Position numbers and translations under genes: made by a program. A stretch of 64,000 bases of DNA from an uncultured Anaerolineae bacterium (GTDB lineage: Bacteria > Chloroflexota > Anaerolineae > J036 > Brachytrichaceae): contig CALBEF010000037.1 in assembly GCA_937927775.1 (NCBI GenBank), positions 1 through 64,000 on the forward strand, read 5' to 3'. Below, piece by piece: positions 52,420-61,363 of this stretch. Position 1 is the first letter of the stretch. Every line of letters begins with the position of its first letter. Below the pieces are notes generated by a model. That model was not told the DNA's origin, ran no database searches, and worked only from the letters and a program-made list of their open reading frames with translations.

Positions 52420-54957
52420 TCACAACGTCAGGCGCGTCACATCGTCGGTTGCGCCGAGCGGCTTGTTATCCGCCCCATTCAGCCGGAGGCGCAGCGGTTG
52501 CCGGCCTGCCACAATCGACGGGTGCGCAGTCAGGCGCCGCGCATCCTCCAGGTTCACTGCCACTTCGGGCGGGCCGTCTTCGGCGTACACGATGCGCGTC
52601 GCCTTGCCCGGCCTTAACTCAATGCAAGTGGGCGCCATCTGTTCGAGCGCCGCGCGCTGTTCGGGCGTCAGCAATGCCTCGAACGCCGGCAGCAACGGGC
52701 GCTGGGCGGCTTCTTTGAATGTGAGCGCGCCGCGCCAGGCGGCCGCCAGCCCGCGCTCGATCAGGGCGCGATCCACCCCCGGCAAGCCCAGCTCCGGCAT
52801 GAGCGATCCCAACAGCCGCAGGCGCAACAACCACTGCTTCAACTCATGCGTCCAGCCCGGCAACTTGCCGAGCTGATCGCTGAACTCGCGGGCCAGGGTC
52901 TGCGCCGCCGCGTCGAGGTCAAACGCTGCCGGGTCGAGCGGCGCGCCGCCGATCAGCAAATCGTGATAGCGCAACACGCGCCCGGCGACGACGCGCTTGT
53001 TGAGGCGGTCGTACACATACTCCGCCTGCTCGCTGAGACCGGGCGGGTTCAGCGCGCGCACCCACGCCGGCTCGACCGCGCTCGCCAGACCGATCAGGTT
53101 CAGCCGGCTGCCTGAACGGGTGGTGATCTCGCGCATCTCCGAGACGACGATGAGCAGCGCGCGCTTGACGGCGCTCTCGTCCATCAACGTGGCGTGCCGG
53201 CCGCCGGCCAGGTCGAATTCGTCCGTGCCGCTGCTCTTGCGGGCGGCCAGTTGATCGACAAAGCCGGCCAGGTGACAGCGCGCTATCGCCTCGCTATCCT
53301 TTTCGCTTGCGCGGGGGGCGGAGAGAGCATCCTCCGCCGGTGCCGGTGCCATCAGCCCGGCTTGTTCGCACAAACTCACGATCTGGCGATATGCCAGCGC
53401 CACCTCGCGCGCGGCGTGTGGATTGACGCCGTGGCTGTAACACGCTTTGGCGTTGAAGTCATTTTGCGCGGCGTGCTCGAACGCTTTGGCCAGCGTGAAG
53501 TAATCGGACTGCTTCGAGACGTAGAACCGCTCGCGGTTGCGCCGGGTGATGCGGACTGCATCCGACTTGTCGTTGCGGTCAAGGCGCGTGAACAGGTCGC
53601 GCCCGCTGACCAGCGCGGCCAGCAGCGCCGCGTCGCGCACGCAGCCAAAGCGCGTCGCCTCGATCACCATGCGCGCATAGCGCGGGTGCATCGGCAGGCG
53701 CAACATCTGCCGGCCCAGCGGCGTCAGTCCGCGCCCGATCTCAATTGCCCCCAGCAGCGCCAGCAGGTCTTCCGCGTGACGCAGGCGTTCCGGCTGCGGT
53801 TTGTCCAGAAAATCGAAGCCGGCGACATCTGTCTGGCCGAGCGAGTACAACAACAGGACGACTTCGGCCAGATCGGTGCGCTGGATTTCGGGCGTGTTGC
53901 GCGCGGGGCGTTGGGCGTGATCGGCCTCGCTCCACAGGCGATAGCACACGCCCGGCGCGATGCGTCCGGCGCGGCCGGCGCGTTGATCCGCCGAAGCCTG
54001 TGAGATCGGCTCGATGTGCAACGTGTCCACGCCCCGGCGCGGGTCGTAGCGCGCAACGCGCGCCAGGCCGCTGTCCACCACGTAGCGAATGCCGGGGATG
54101 GTCACCGAGGTCTCGGCCACGTTGGTGGAGACGATCACGCGGCGATACGGGGTGGGGATAAAGGCGCGATCCTGATCCTGCGGCGGCAGCTCCCCGTGCA
54201 GCGGCAACACCACCACGCTGTCGCGCTGCTCGCGGCCCAGCGCGCGGCGGATTTCATCCATTGTGCGGGCGATCTCATACGCGCCCGGCATGAACACCAG
54301 AATATCGCCCACGCTCGTCCGGCGCACAATGTCGCCCACCTGCGCGGCGGCGCGCTCCCACACGTCGGTGTCGTCGTCCCACGCCTGATAGCGAATGTCC
54401 ACGGGGAACTGCCGGCCCTGCGATTCAAGGATTGGGCACTGGCCGAGATAGTTTGCCACCGGCCGGGCTTCGAGCGTGGCCGACATGACAATGGCGAGCA
54501 GATCGGGCCGGCTCTCAGTTTGCAGGCGCTTGACGATCGCCAGGGCCACGTCGCCCAGCAGGTTGCGCTCGTGGAACTCGTCGAACAGGATCGCGCCGAC
54601 CCGCGACAGCGTTGGATCGCTGTGCAGCCAGCGCAAGAGAATGCCCTCGGTCACAAAAGCGATGCGCGTGTCGGGCGCAAGCATGTCTTCAAAGCGCACC
54701 TGATAGCCCACGTCGCGGCCCATCTCGACGCCCATCTCCTCGGCCACGCGCCGCGCCACACTGCGGGCCGCCACCCGGCGCGGTTGCAGCACCACGATCT
54801 GCCTGTCAGCCGGCACGCGCCTATCCCGCGCCAGCATCTGGCAGACCTGCGTCGTTTTGCCGGAGCCGGTGGGCGCGATGAGGACGAGCCGGTTGTGCCG
54901 GCGCCACGCCGCGCGCAAATCTTCGTGAAGCTCCCAGATGGGCAGATCGGTTTGCAT
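52420..54957 (-). CDS. hrpB: ATP-dependent RNA helicase HrpB
   Basis: 845 residues. DExH-box helicase core: Walker A APTGSGKTTQVCQML, DEFH (ILFDEFHERNL), SAT (VMSATLEARPV), VSTNVAETSVTIPGIRYVVDSG and QRAGRAGR, followed by HA2/OB-fold and the HrpB-specific C-terminal domain with DEFDLAGGR and an Arg-rich C-terminal end. ATG at 54957 is preferred to 54990. HrpB is a DEAH helicase of unclear substrate; loss is usually mild. Confidence 0.93.
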   Translation of the reverse strand: MQTDLPIWELHEDLRAAWRRHNRLVLIAPTGSGKTTQVCQMLARDRRVPADRQIVVLQPRRVAARSVARRVAEEMGVEMGRDVGYQVRFEDMLAPDTRIAFVTEGILLRWLHSDPTLSRVGAILFDEFHERNLLGDVALAIVKRLQTESRPDLLAIVMSATLEARPVANYLGQCPILESQGRQFPVDIRYQAWDDDTDVWERAAAQVGDIVRRTSVGDILVFMPGAYEIARTMDEIRRALGREQRDSVVVLPLHGELPPQDQDRAFIPTPYRRVIVSTNVAETSVTIPGIRYVVDSGLARVARYDPRRGVDTLHIEPISQASADQRAGRAGRIAPGVCYRLWSEADHAQRPARNTPEIQRTDLAEVVLLLYSLGQTDVAGFDFLDKPQPERLRHAEDLLALLGAIEIGRGLTPLGRQMLRLPMHPRYARMVIEATRFGCVRDAALLAALVSGRDLFTRLDRNDKSDAVRITRRNRERFYVSKQSDYFTLAKAFEHAAQNDFNAKACYSHGVNPHAAREVALAYRQIVSLCEQAGLMAPAPAEDALSAPRASEKDSEAIARCHLAGFVDQLAARKSSGTDEFDLAGGRHATLMDESAVKRALLIVVSEMREITTRSGSRLNLIGLASAVEPAWVRALNPPGLSEQAEYVYDRLNKRVVAGRVLRYHDLLIGGAPLDPAAFDLDAAAQTLAREFSDQLGKLPGWTHELKQWLLRLRLLGSLMPELGLPGVDRALIERGLAAAWRGALTFKEAAQRPLLPAFEALLTPEQRAALEQMAPTCIELRPGKATRIVYAEDGPPEVAVNLEDARRLTAHPSIVAGRQPLRLRLNGADNKPLGATDDVTRLTL

Positions 54958-55092
54958 GTGCGCCGAATTGTAGCGGCGCGCGCAGATCATATCCCCGGAT
55001 TCATCGCGGGCAATTTCGGCTACAGTAGGCGTTGAGGGAAACGCGGCGGACTATCTCCGCAGCGCATGTCGGATCGAGAGGAGAGCAGACAG

Positions 55093-57717
55093 ATGACCAA
55101 AACGGCCGGTGTGTTCCATCCCCCACAAATGTTGCGCCGTGCGCGGGAGCGCGCCGATGATTGGGCGGTCGATTTGCGCCGGCGGGCTGTCGCCGCAGCG
55201 CAGCCCTGGATGCGCCTGTCCGACGACGCGCTGTGGGCGCTGATGTTCGGCAACACGCTGCGGCGCGCGTGGATGGTGTGGTCGAGCGGCTTTTGCCCGG
55301 CCTGCCGGCGCGACGTGCCGATGTACACGTGGCAGATCGACGCGCTGGCCCGGCCCTGGAAAGTGCGCTGTCCGCATTGCGCCGAGCAGTTCCCAAAGAA
55401 CGACTTCTATGCGTTCTATTGCTCCGGCCTCGACGCGCGCGGCGTGTTCGACCCGGCGCGCGCCAATCGCGCCCTGTTATTCAACGCAGAGCATCCTGTC
55501 CCGGACGACCCGCTGCGCGATTTCGGCGTGGATGACGGCAACGGTTATAGCGACGGTGAGCATCGCTGGTGGTTCATCGCCACTTACCTGATCTACGGGC
55601 AGTGGAAGCAGTTGATAGTGGATGGCATCCGCCGTCTGTCGGTGGCCTATGCGCTGACCGGCGACGCCGGCTATGCGCACAAGGCTGGCGTGCTCCTCGA
55701 TCGCGTGGCCGACCTGTACCCGACGTTCGATTTCAAAGCGGAGGGGGTGATGTACGAGGGGCCGGCGCACGCCGGCTATGTTTCCACCTGGCACGACGCC
55801 TGCGAGGAGGCGCGCGAGCTGGCGCTGGCCTACGACCGCGTGTTCGACGCGCTGCAAACCGACGAAACGCTGGCGGCGTTTCTAAACCACAAGGCGCAAC
55901 AACATGGCATCGCTCAGCCCAAATCAACGCCGCGCGCGGTGTGCGACAACATCGAACAGGGCATTCTGCGCGACACGCTGGCCAACCCGCACAAAATCCA
56001 CTCCAACTATCCGCGCACCGAAGCCGCGCAGTGCGTCATTCAAATGGTGTTGGACTGGCCGGCCAACCGCGCCGAAGTGATGGCCCTGCTCGATGCGACG
56101 GCAGCCCAGGCAACAGCCGTCGATGGCGTGACCGGCGAGAAAGGGCTATCGGGCTACAGCGCGTTCACCATCCAGGGGCTGGCGATGTTACTGGGACTGA
56201 TCGGCCGTGTCCAACCCGACGTGATGCGCGACCTGTTGCGCCGGCATCCCGGCCTGCGCGACACCTGGCGCTTCTTTATCGACACCTGGTGCTGGCAGCC
56301 GGTCGCCGATGGAGCCGTGCGCCGCTACTATCCGCGCGTCGGCGATTGCGGCGTCTTTGCGCAGACCTCCGAGCACTATGCTGGTGTCCTGTTCGACGCC
56401 AGCCAGGGCGTTGAGAGCGATGTGATGAGTTACGCGCTGGGGCCGTCGATGCACACCTTCCTCGGCCAGCTCTATGACGCTACCGGGGACGCCGCTTATT
56501 TGCAAGTGATCTACCATGCCAACGGCAACACCACCGACGGGCTGCCCTACGATCTGTTTGCCGGCGATTCAGCTTCTTTCCAAAACAAGGTGGCCGATAC
56601 CATTGCCCGCGAGGGAACGACGCCGCGCGTGACCAGCGTCAACAAGCAACACTGGCATCTGGCCTTACTGCGCTCAAAGTCTGCCACGGCCTGGCTGAAG
56701 TACGACACCGGCCAGCGGCACGGCCATCTCGACGGGCTGAACCTCGGTCTGTTTGCCAAAGGGCTTGATCTGATGCCCGACTTTGGCTATCCGCCGGTGC
56801 ATCGCGGCGGATGGAGCGGGCGCAACTTCGACTGGTATGTGGGCGCGCTCTCGCACAACACGGTGGTGGTGGACGCGCAACCCCAACAGCGCGACAAGGC
56901 CGGCCAGACCACCTTGTGGCGCGCCGGCGGCGAGGCGCAGGTGATTCGCGTCGCGGCGCCGGAGGTGATCGGCGGCGGACGCTTCGAGCGCACGCTGGCG
57001 CTGATCGACCTCTCCAACACAGACGCCTATCTGCTCGATGTGTTTCGCGTGGCCGGCGGCGCGGAACATATCCGCTTCATGCACAGCGCCTTCGCGCGCC
57101 TGGCGACGCGCGGCCTGACCCTGCGCCCGCTGATGGATGACGCTTTTCCAGCGACCTGGCGCGCTGCCATCATGCGCGATTATCAGATCGACCCATCCCC
57201 CGCGCCGGGCTGGCAGGTGGACTGGCAGATCGAGGATCGCTATGGCTATCTGCCGGCCGGCGCAGACGTTCATCTGCGCTGCACCGATCTCACCGCCAAC
57301 GCGCAGGCAGTGGTCGCCGAAGCGTGGGTGTCGATCGGAGGATTCGACAGCAACGCAGAGGCATGGATTCCGCGCCTGATGACCCGGCGCATCGGGGCGG
57401 CGCCATTGCGCTCCACATTCGTCGCGGTCATCGAACCCTATGAAGGGAAGTCCAACATCGCCGCCATTCGCCGGCTTTTGCTCGGTGACGACACCCATGT
57501 GGCTGTCGAGGTGCGCCTGAAAGATGGCCGGCGCGATGTGCTGGTGGTGACCGATCCCGCAGCCGGCGATCGCGCTGCGCTGCCCGACGCCATTCGAGCT
57601 GCGTGCGGGTTCTGGTTCGACGGCGATCTGTGCGTCGTTCGTTTCGATTCGGAGGGCCGCGTGGCGCATTGCGCCGCTGAAGGCGGACGCAGTCCGCGCG
57701 GTCGTGTGGCGTTTTGA
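55093..57717 (+). CDS. Heparinase II/III-like protein with N-terminal zinc ribbon
   Basis: 874 residues. GAGGAG lies before ATG at 55093 (better than ATG at 55066). A Cys4 zinc ribbon (CPAC about 78 to CPHC about 102) opens the protein, followed by an alpha/alpha toroid and a beta-rich C-terminal heparinase II/III-like domain with YDTGQRHGHLDGLNLGLF and PDFGYPP. The catalytic His/Tyr arrangement is not certain from sequence alone. There is no signal peptide, so it would act on imported oligosaccharides or unsaturated uronides. First gene of an operon with DUF4838 and URO-D-like genes, 26 nt and 20 nt apart. Confidence 0.78.
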   Translation: MTKTAGVFHPPQMLRRARERADDWAVDLRRRAVAAAQPWMRLSDDALWALMFGNTLRRAWMVWSSGFCPACRRDVPMYTWQIDALARPWKVRCPHCAEQFPKNDFYAFYCSGLDARGVFDPARANRALLFNAEHPVPDDPLRDFGVDDGNGYSDGEHRWWFIATYLIYGQWKQLIVDGIRRLSVAYALTGDAGYAHKAGVLLDRVADLYPTFDFKAEGVMYEGPAHAGYVSTWHDACEEARELALAYDRVFDALQTDETLAAFLNHKAQQHGIAQPKSTPRAVCDNIEQGILRDTLANPHKIHSNYPRTEAAQCVIQMVLDWPANRAEVMALLDATAAQATAVDGVTGEKGLSGYSAFTIQGLAMLLGLIGRVQPDVMRDLLRRHPGLRDTWRFFIDTWCWQPVADGAVRRYYPRVGDCGVFAQTSEHYAGVLFDASQGVESDVMSYALGPSMHTFLGQLYDATGDAAYLQVIYHANGNTTDGLPYDLFAGDSASFQNKVADTIAREGTTPRVTSVNKQHWHLALLRSKSATAWLKYDTGQRHGHLDGLNLGLFAKGLDLMPDFGYPPVHRGGWSGRNFDWYVGALSHNTVVVDAQPQQRDKAGQTTLWRAGGEAQVIRVAAPEVIGGGRFERTLALIDLSNTDAYLLDVFRVAGGAEHIRFMHSAFARLATRGLTLRPLMDDAFPATWRAAIMRDYQIDPSPAPGWQVDWQIEDRYGYLPAGADVHLRCTDLTANAQAVVAEAWVSIGGFDSNAEAWIPRLMTRRIGAAPLRSTFVAVIEPYEGKSNIAAIRRLLLGDDTHVAVEVRLKDGRRDVLVVTDPAAGDRAALPDAIRAACGFWFDGDLCVVRFDSEGRVAHCAAEGGRSPRGRVAF

Positions 57718-57743
57718 GCGCGGCCTACAATCTGCGAATAGCC

Positions 57744-59642
57744 ATGAAAACACTCCACTTGCTTTCGGACGACCCTGTTGTTGCCTTCGCCGCGCAGGAG
57801 TTTACGCGCTATGCCCGCAAGATGGCCTCAAAACGCCTGTCTGTGAAACGCGCTGCGCAGTACGAGCCGGCGCAGCCGGGCGTGTGGCTCGGCCTGGGGC
57901 CGGACTTCGCCGGCGCGGCAGATCCGTCGCTGGCGCCCTCGCGCTGGGATGATGGTTTTCAACTCAAGCAGGCCGGCGACCAATTGCTGATCGCCGGCGC
58001 CAATCCGCGCAGCGTGTTGTTCGGCGTGTACGCCTACTTCGAGCGATTGGGGGCGCGCTACGTGCGGCCAGGTCCGCGTGGGGAATGGCTGCCGAAGCTT
58101 GACACCTGGCCGCCGCAACCGTTCGACCTGACCGAGCGCGCCGCGCACCGGCATCGTGGCGTGTGCATCGAGGGCGCGCCGTCGGTTGACCATGCGCTGG
58201 GCCTGATCGACTGGATGGCAAAGAAGCGCATGAACGCCTTCTTCCTGCAATTTCGACACGCCGGCACGTTCTGGGACCGCTGGTACGCGCGCGAGTACAA
58301 CCCGCATTTCGGCCAGCCGCGCGCGCTGACCGATGAGGCGTGTTACGCGCTGGACGATCAGACCATCGCCGCCGCCAAACAGCGCGGAATGATGGCGCAT
58401 CGCGTCGGGCATGGCTGGACGGCCGCCGCTGTGGGGTTGCGTCCATTTGGCTGGCAAACCACCGACGAGCAGGTTGCGCCGGACAAACAGCGCTGGCTGG
58501 CGGAGTTGAACGGCCGGCGCGATCTGTTCCACAAGATCCCCATCAACACCGAGTTGTGCTATTCGCACCCGCCGGCGTTCGAGGGGCTGCTGGATGAAGT
58601 GCTGCGCTATGCCGGCGCGCACCCGGAAGTGGATGTGCTGCACTTCTGGCTGTCCGACGCGACCAACAACAAGTGCGAGTGCGCCGAGTGCGCGGCGCTA
58701 TCGCCGGCCGACTGGTACGCCCGGCTGGTCAACGCGCTGTCGGAGCGACTGTGGCAGCTCGACCCGGACAAACGCTTTGTCTTTCTGAGCTACTTTGAGA
58801 GCTGGTGGGCGCCGGAGCAAACCGTGATCGAGACGAAGCGCGGCAACGCCATCTTCATGTTCGCCCCCATTGCGCGCTGCTTCCGGCACACGCTGGCCGA
58901 TGCCGCCTGCGCCGGCGATTTTCCGGCGCAGCGCCCGCCGCTCAATCAGGTCAACATGCCGCGCGACAACAATTCGTACCAGCGCTTCCTGCAGGACTGG
59001 TGGAAGGTGTTCAGCGGCGACAGCTTTTTGTTCGACTATCACCTGATCTGGCCGGTGCATGCCCAGTTATCCGATGTGGAACTGGGGCGGGTCTTGCATC
59101 AGGACATGCGCGATCTGCGCGGCCTGGGGCTGAACGGCATGGTCAGTTGCCAGGTGTTGCGCATCTTCTGGCCGACCGGCCTGCCGATGACGGCCATGGC
59201 CGAGGCGCTGTGGCGCGCGGATTCATCCTGGGAGCAGGTGAAGCGCGATTATTTCGCCGCCGCCTATGGCGAGGATGCGGCGTGGGTGGAAGCGTATCTG
59301 GCCGGCCTGGAGGCGTTGTTGCTCGATCTGCCGGCGCACGAGAAACCCATTCTCAACCCGCAGCAGCCGGAGCGCGCCCGCGCCATTTGCGACTACCTCG
59401 ACCGGCATGCGAGCGAACTGATGGCGCGGCACAAGCGCGCGATAAGGCCGCTTCAGCGTGAATCACTGGCGCTGCTGATCCATCATTTGCAATGTGTGAA
59501 ACGACTGGCCGGCATCGTCACCGGCGACCAGAAGCCGGCTGCCGTGAAAGACTGGCTGCTGCGCAGCGAACGCCGCGTTCATCCCTTCCTCGATGTGCCG
59601 TTCCTGCTCGGCCAGCACAAACACCTCATCGATTCCATGTAG
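57744..59642 (+). CDS. DUF4838-family protein (alpha-glucuronidase/hexosaminidase-like barrel)
   Basis: 632 residues. The small alpha/beta N-terminal domain has NPRSVLFGVYAYFERLGARYVRPGP, the pattern of the alpha-glucuronidase/GH20-type N-terminal domain. The barrel includes RGVCIEG, WYAREYNPHF, YSHPPAFE, HFWLSDATNNKCECAECA (a Cys-rich loop typical of DUF4838), and LSYFESWWAPEQ. Members occur in glycosaminoglycan-like or host-glycan loci, and the activity is generally unassigned. Its place between the heparinase-like and URO-D-like genes points to uronic-acid polysaccharide use. Confidence 0.75.
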   Translation: MKTLHLLSDDPVVAFAAQEFTRYARKMASKRLSVKRAAQYEPAQPGVWLGLGPDFAGAADPSLAPSRWDDGFQLKQAGDQLLIAGANPRSVLFGVYAYFERLGARYVRPGPRGEWLPKLDTWPPQPFDLTERAAHRHRGVCIEGAPSVDHALGLIDWMAKKRMNAFFLQFRHAGTFWDRWYAREYNPHFGQPRALTDEACYALDDQTIAAAKQRGMMAHRVGHGWTAAAVGLRPFGWQTTDEQVAPDKQRWLAELNGRRDLFHKIPINTELCYSHPPAFEGLLDEVLRYAGAHPEVDVLHFWLSDATNNKCECAECAALSPADWYARLVNALSERLWQLDPDKRFVFLSYFESWWAPEQTVIETKRGNAIFMFAPIARCFRHTLADAACAGDFPAQRPPLNQVNMPRDNNSYQRFLQDWWKVFSGDSFLFDYHLIWPVHAQLSDVELGRVLHQDMRDLRGLGLNGMVSCQVLRIFWPTGLPMTAMAEALWRADSSWEQVKRDYFAAAYGEDAAWVEAYLAGLEALLLDLPAHEKPILNPQQPERARAICDYLDRHASELMARHKRAIRPLQRESLALLIHHLQCVKRLAGIVTGDQKPAAVKDWLLRSERRVHPFLDVPFLLGQHKHLIDSM

Positions 59643-59662
59643 ACACAGACAAGGAGCATCTC

Positions 59663-60703
59663 ATGAGCTACGAGATCGGCATGGCGGCCATGCGACTGGA
59701 GTGCCCGGATCGCCTGGCGCACACGGAGTACAACGACCACTATGGCCTGGTGCGGGCTGTCACCGGCCTCGACCCCCTAACGCATCCCGAAGCGTGGCGC
59801 CGGTTCTACGACGCCTGGGAGCTGGACCTGTTGTGGCACACCAACGACGGGCCGGTGGATTGGGCGCAGCGCGGGCGCGTTACCGACATGGGGCACGCCG
59901 AATTCATGGAGGGCGGCATCGACCGGCGCGACACCGTCACCTGTCCGTTCACCGAAGTCGAGCAGGTGTGGGACTTCGACGCGGTGGAGGAGTATGGCCT
60001 GCCGGATATGGACGAACTGGTGGCGTACTACGAGCAGATCTGGCGCGAGGGCCAGGCCAGAAACCCCAACCAGGTGTTCACCGGCGGCTACTACAAGACC
60101 ATCGTCTCCGGCGCGATCGAGGCGTTTGGCTGGGACATGCTGCTGCTGGCGGCCGCCGACCGCAAGCGCTTCGAGAAAGTGCTCGACGGCTTCTTTCAGC
60201 TCACGCTGCACCACGCCAGAGCGTGGGCCAAAACGTCGATCGAGGTGTACATCCAGCACGATGATATGGTGTGGAGCGAGGGCGCGTTCATCCGGCCCGA
60301 GTTCTATCGCTCGGTGATCTTCCCGCGCTACGCAAAGCTGTGGCGCGAGCTGCGCGACGCCGGCAAGATCGTGCTGTTCTGCTCCGACGGCGACTTCACC
60401 GAGTTCATCGACGACATCGTGGCCGCCGGCGCGGACGGGCTGATCTTCGAGCCGATGACCAGCCTCGAATACGCCGTGGAGAAATACGGCCAGAGCAAAG
60501 TGATCGTGAGCAGCCAGGTTGATTGCCGCACCCTGACCTTTGGCAAGCCGGAGGATATCAAGCGCGAGATCGACGACACGCTGCGGCTGGCGATGAAATG
60601 CCCTGGCTTCATCTTCGCTGTCGGCAACCACCTGCCCAGCAACATCCCGCTGGACAACGCGCTGTACTACATGGACTACCTGCGGGCCAACTGGCGACGG
60701 TAG
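59663..60703 (+). CDS. Uroporphyrinogen decarboxylase-like protein of the polysaccharide operon
   Basis: 346 residues, HemE-like length. AAGGAG precedes ATG at 59663 by 6 nt. The TIM-barrel pattern includes TGGYYKTIVSGAIEAFGWDM, IEVYIQHDDMVWSEGAF, PRYAKLWRELRDAGKIVLFCSDGDFTEFIDDIVAAGADGLIFEP and a C-terminal FIFAVGNHLPSNIPLDNALYYMD. That last segment and the CSDGD motif are seen in the non-haem URO-D group found in sugar-degradation loci. The uroporphyrinogen-binding Arg motif is absent. Likely a methyl- or C1-transfer enzyme on a sugar derivative (inference). Confidence 0.78.
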   Translation: MSYEIGMAAMRLECPDRLAHTEYNDHYGLVRAVTGLDPLTHPEAWRRFYDAWELDLLWHTNDGPVDWAQRGRVTDMGHAEFMEGGIDRRDTVTCPFTEVEQVWDFDAVEEYGLPDMDELVAYYEQIWREGQARNPNQVFTGGYYKTIVSGAIEAFGWDMLLLAAADRKRFEKVLDGFFQLTLHHARAWAKTSIEVYIQHDDMVWSEGAFIRPEFYRSVIFPRYAKLWRELRDAGKIVLFCSDGDFTEFIDDIVAAGADGLIFEPMTSLEYAVEKYGQSKVIVSSQVDCRTLTFGKPEDIKREIDDTLRLAMKCPGFIFAVGNHLPSNIPLDNALYYMDYLRANWRR

Positions 60704-60763
60704 GCGCGGCCTGCCTCGCTTCCGCCTTTAGTCGGAGGTTGTGGAATTTTATCGGCCGGCTAC

Positions 60764-60792
60764 TTGACACTCTCTGACCGGCGTGATATCTT
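60764..60792 (+). promoter_or_regulatory. Strong sigma-70-type promoter for a short transcript
   Basis: TTGACA (60764-60769), 17-nt spacer, TATCTT (60787-60792). Perfect -35 and a good -10 at ideal spacing, the clearest promoter in the window. It drives toward the short ORF at 60853 and two tandem terminators. Confidence 0.75.
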
Positions 60793-60852
60793 CCCCTTCG
60801 TCACAGCAGGCAACTGCATGCGCAAACCATAATCGGAGGCAAGGTTAGACCG

Positions 60853-60960
60853 ATGGTATTTGAAATCACTCTTCCCGCCTGGATGACCCGCACCGCCGGC
60901 GGCGATGTTGGTTTTCCTTGCCGTATTGCGCCTGTTGCTCGCTGCACGGTGAATAAGTAG
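60853..60960 (+). CDS. Possible 35-residue protein or leader peptide
   Basis: GGAGG at 60835-60839 lies 13 nt before ATG at 60853. The product begins MVFEITLPAWMTRTAGGDVG and ends in a short Cys/Val/Arg/Lys stretch. It has two cysteines, no signal sequence and no recognised family. It lies 60 nt downstream of a near-consensus promoter and just ahead of two terminators, so it is either a small protein gene or part of a small RNA/attenuator. A 4-codon ATG-to-TAA frame also occurs at 60818. Confidence 0.35.
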   Translation: MVFEITLPAWMTRTAGGDVGFPCRIAPVARCTVNK

Positions 60961-60978
60961 AAATTCACGGACATAGCG

Positions 60979-61025
60979 AAGGCCACGGGCGCAAGCGACG
61001 GCTCCCCGTGGCCTTCTTCTTTTTC
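60979..61025 (+). terminator. Intrinsic terminator 1 of the short transcript
   Basis: AAGGCCACGGG (60979-60989) pairs with CCCGTGGCCTT (61005-61015), followed by CTTCTTTTTC. Together with the promoter at 60764 it would define a transcript of roughly 220 nt. Confidence 0.85.
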
Positions 61026-61036
61026 GGGTCCCTTTC

Positions 61037-61090
61037 AAGGCCACGGGTGTGACAGCGGCAGCGCCGCAACGCCCGTGGCCTTTTTTGGTT
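61037..61090 (+). terminator. Intrinsic terminator 2, same stem sequence
   Basis: The same AAGGCCACGGG arm (61037-61047) pairs with CCCGTGGCC TT (61072-61082) around an inner GCGGC/GCCGC stem, followed by a T-run. Tandem duplication of the terminator stem 58 nt after the first. Between 61091 and 61363 I see only a weak GTG-start frame (61075-61317) with no ribosome binding site and no family. Confidence 0.85.
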
Positions 61091-61363
61091 TCGCTTTTCC
61101 TGGAGAGTTTGCCGTGACCGTGAAGTCAATGTTCATCAGGTTCGTCCGGTTCATCGCGTTGGCCTGGCTGGTTCCAGCCGGCAATCGCCAGCCTGCAGAC
61201 GGTGACAAACGCGCTGGACAGGCCGGCCGATCGCGTTCTGCGCGCCGGCCTGATCTGCCCGAAATGGACTGCGTCCGAACGACCGAGGTGCGCGATATCG
61301 GAAGTCTGGTGTTGTGACGGCGTTGCCGCCACCCGACCGACCCTTTGATAAATGGAGAACAAC

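Noticed and set aside
61075-61317. 80-codon GTG-start frame between the tandem terminators and the GNAT gene
   Set aside because: Starts inside terminator 2, has no ribosome binding site and encodes a low-complexity Arg/Gly peptide.
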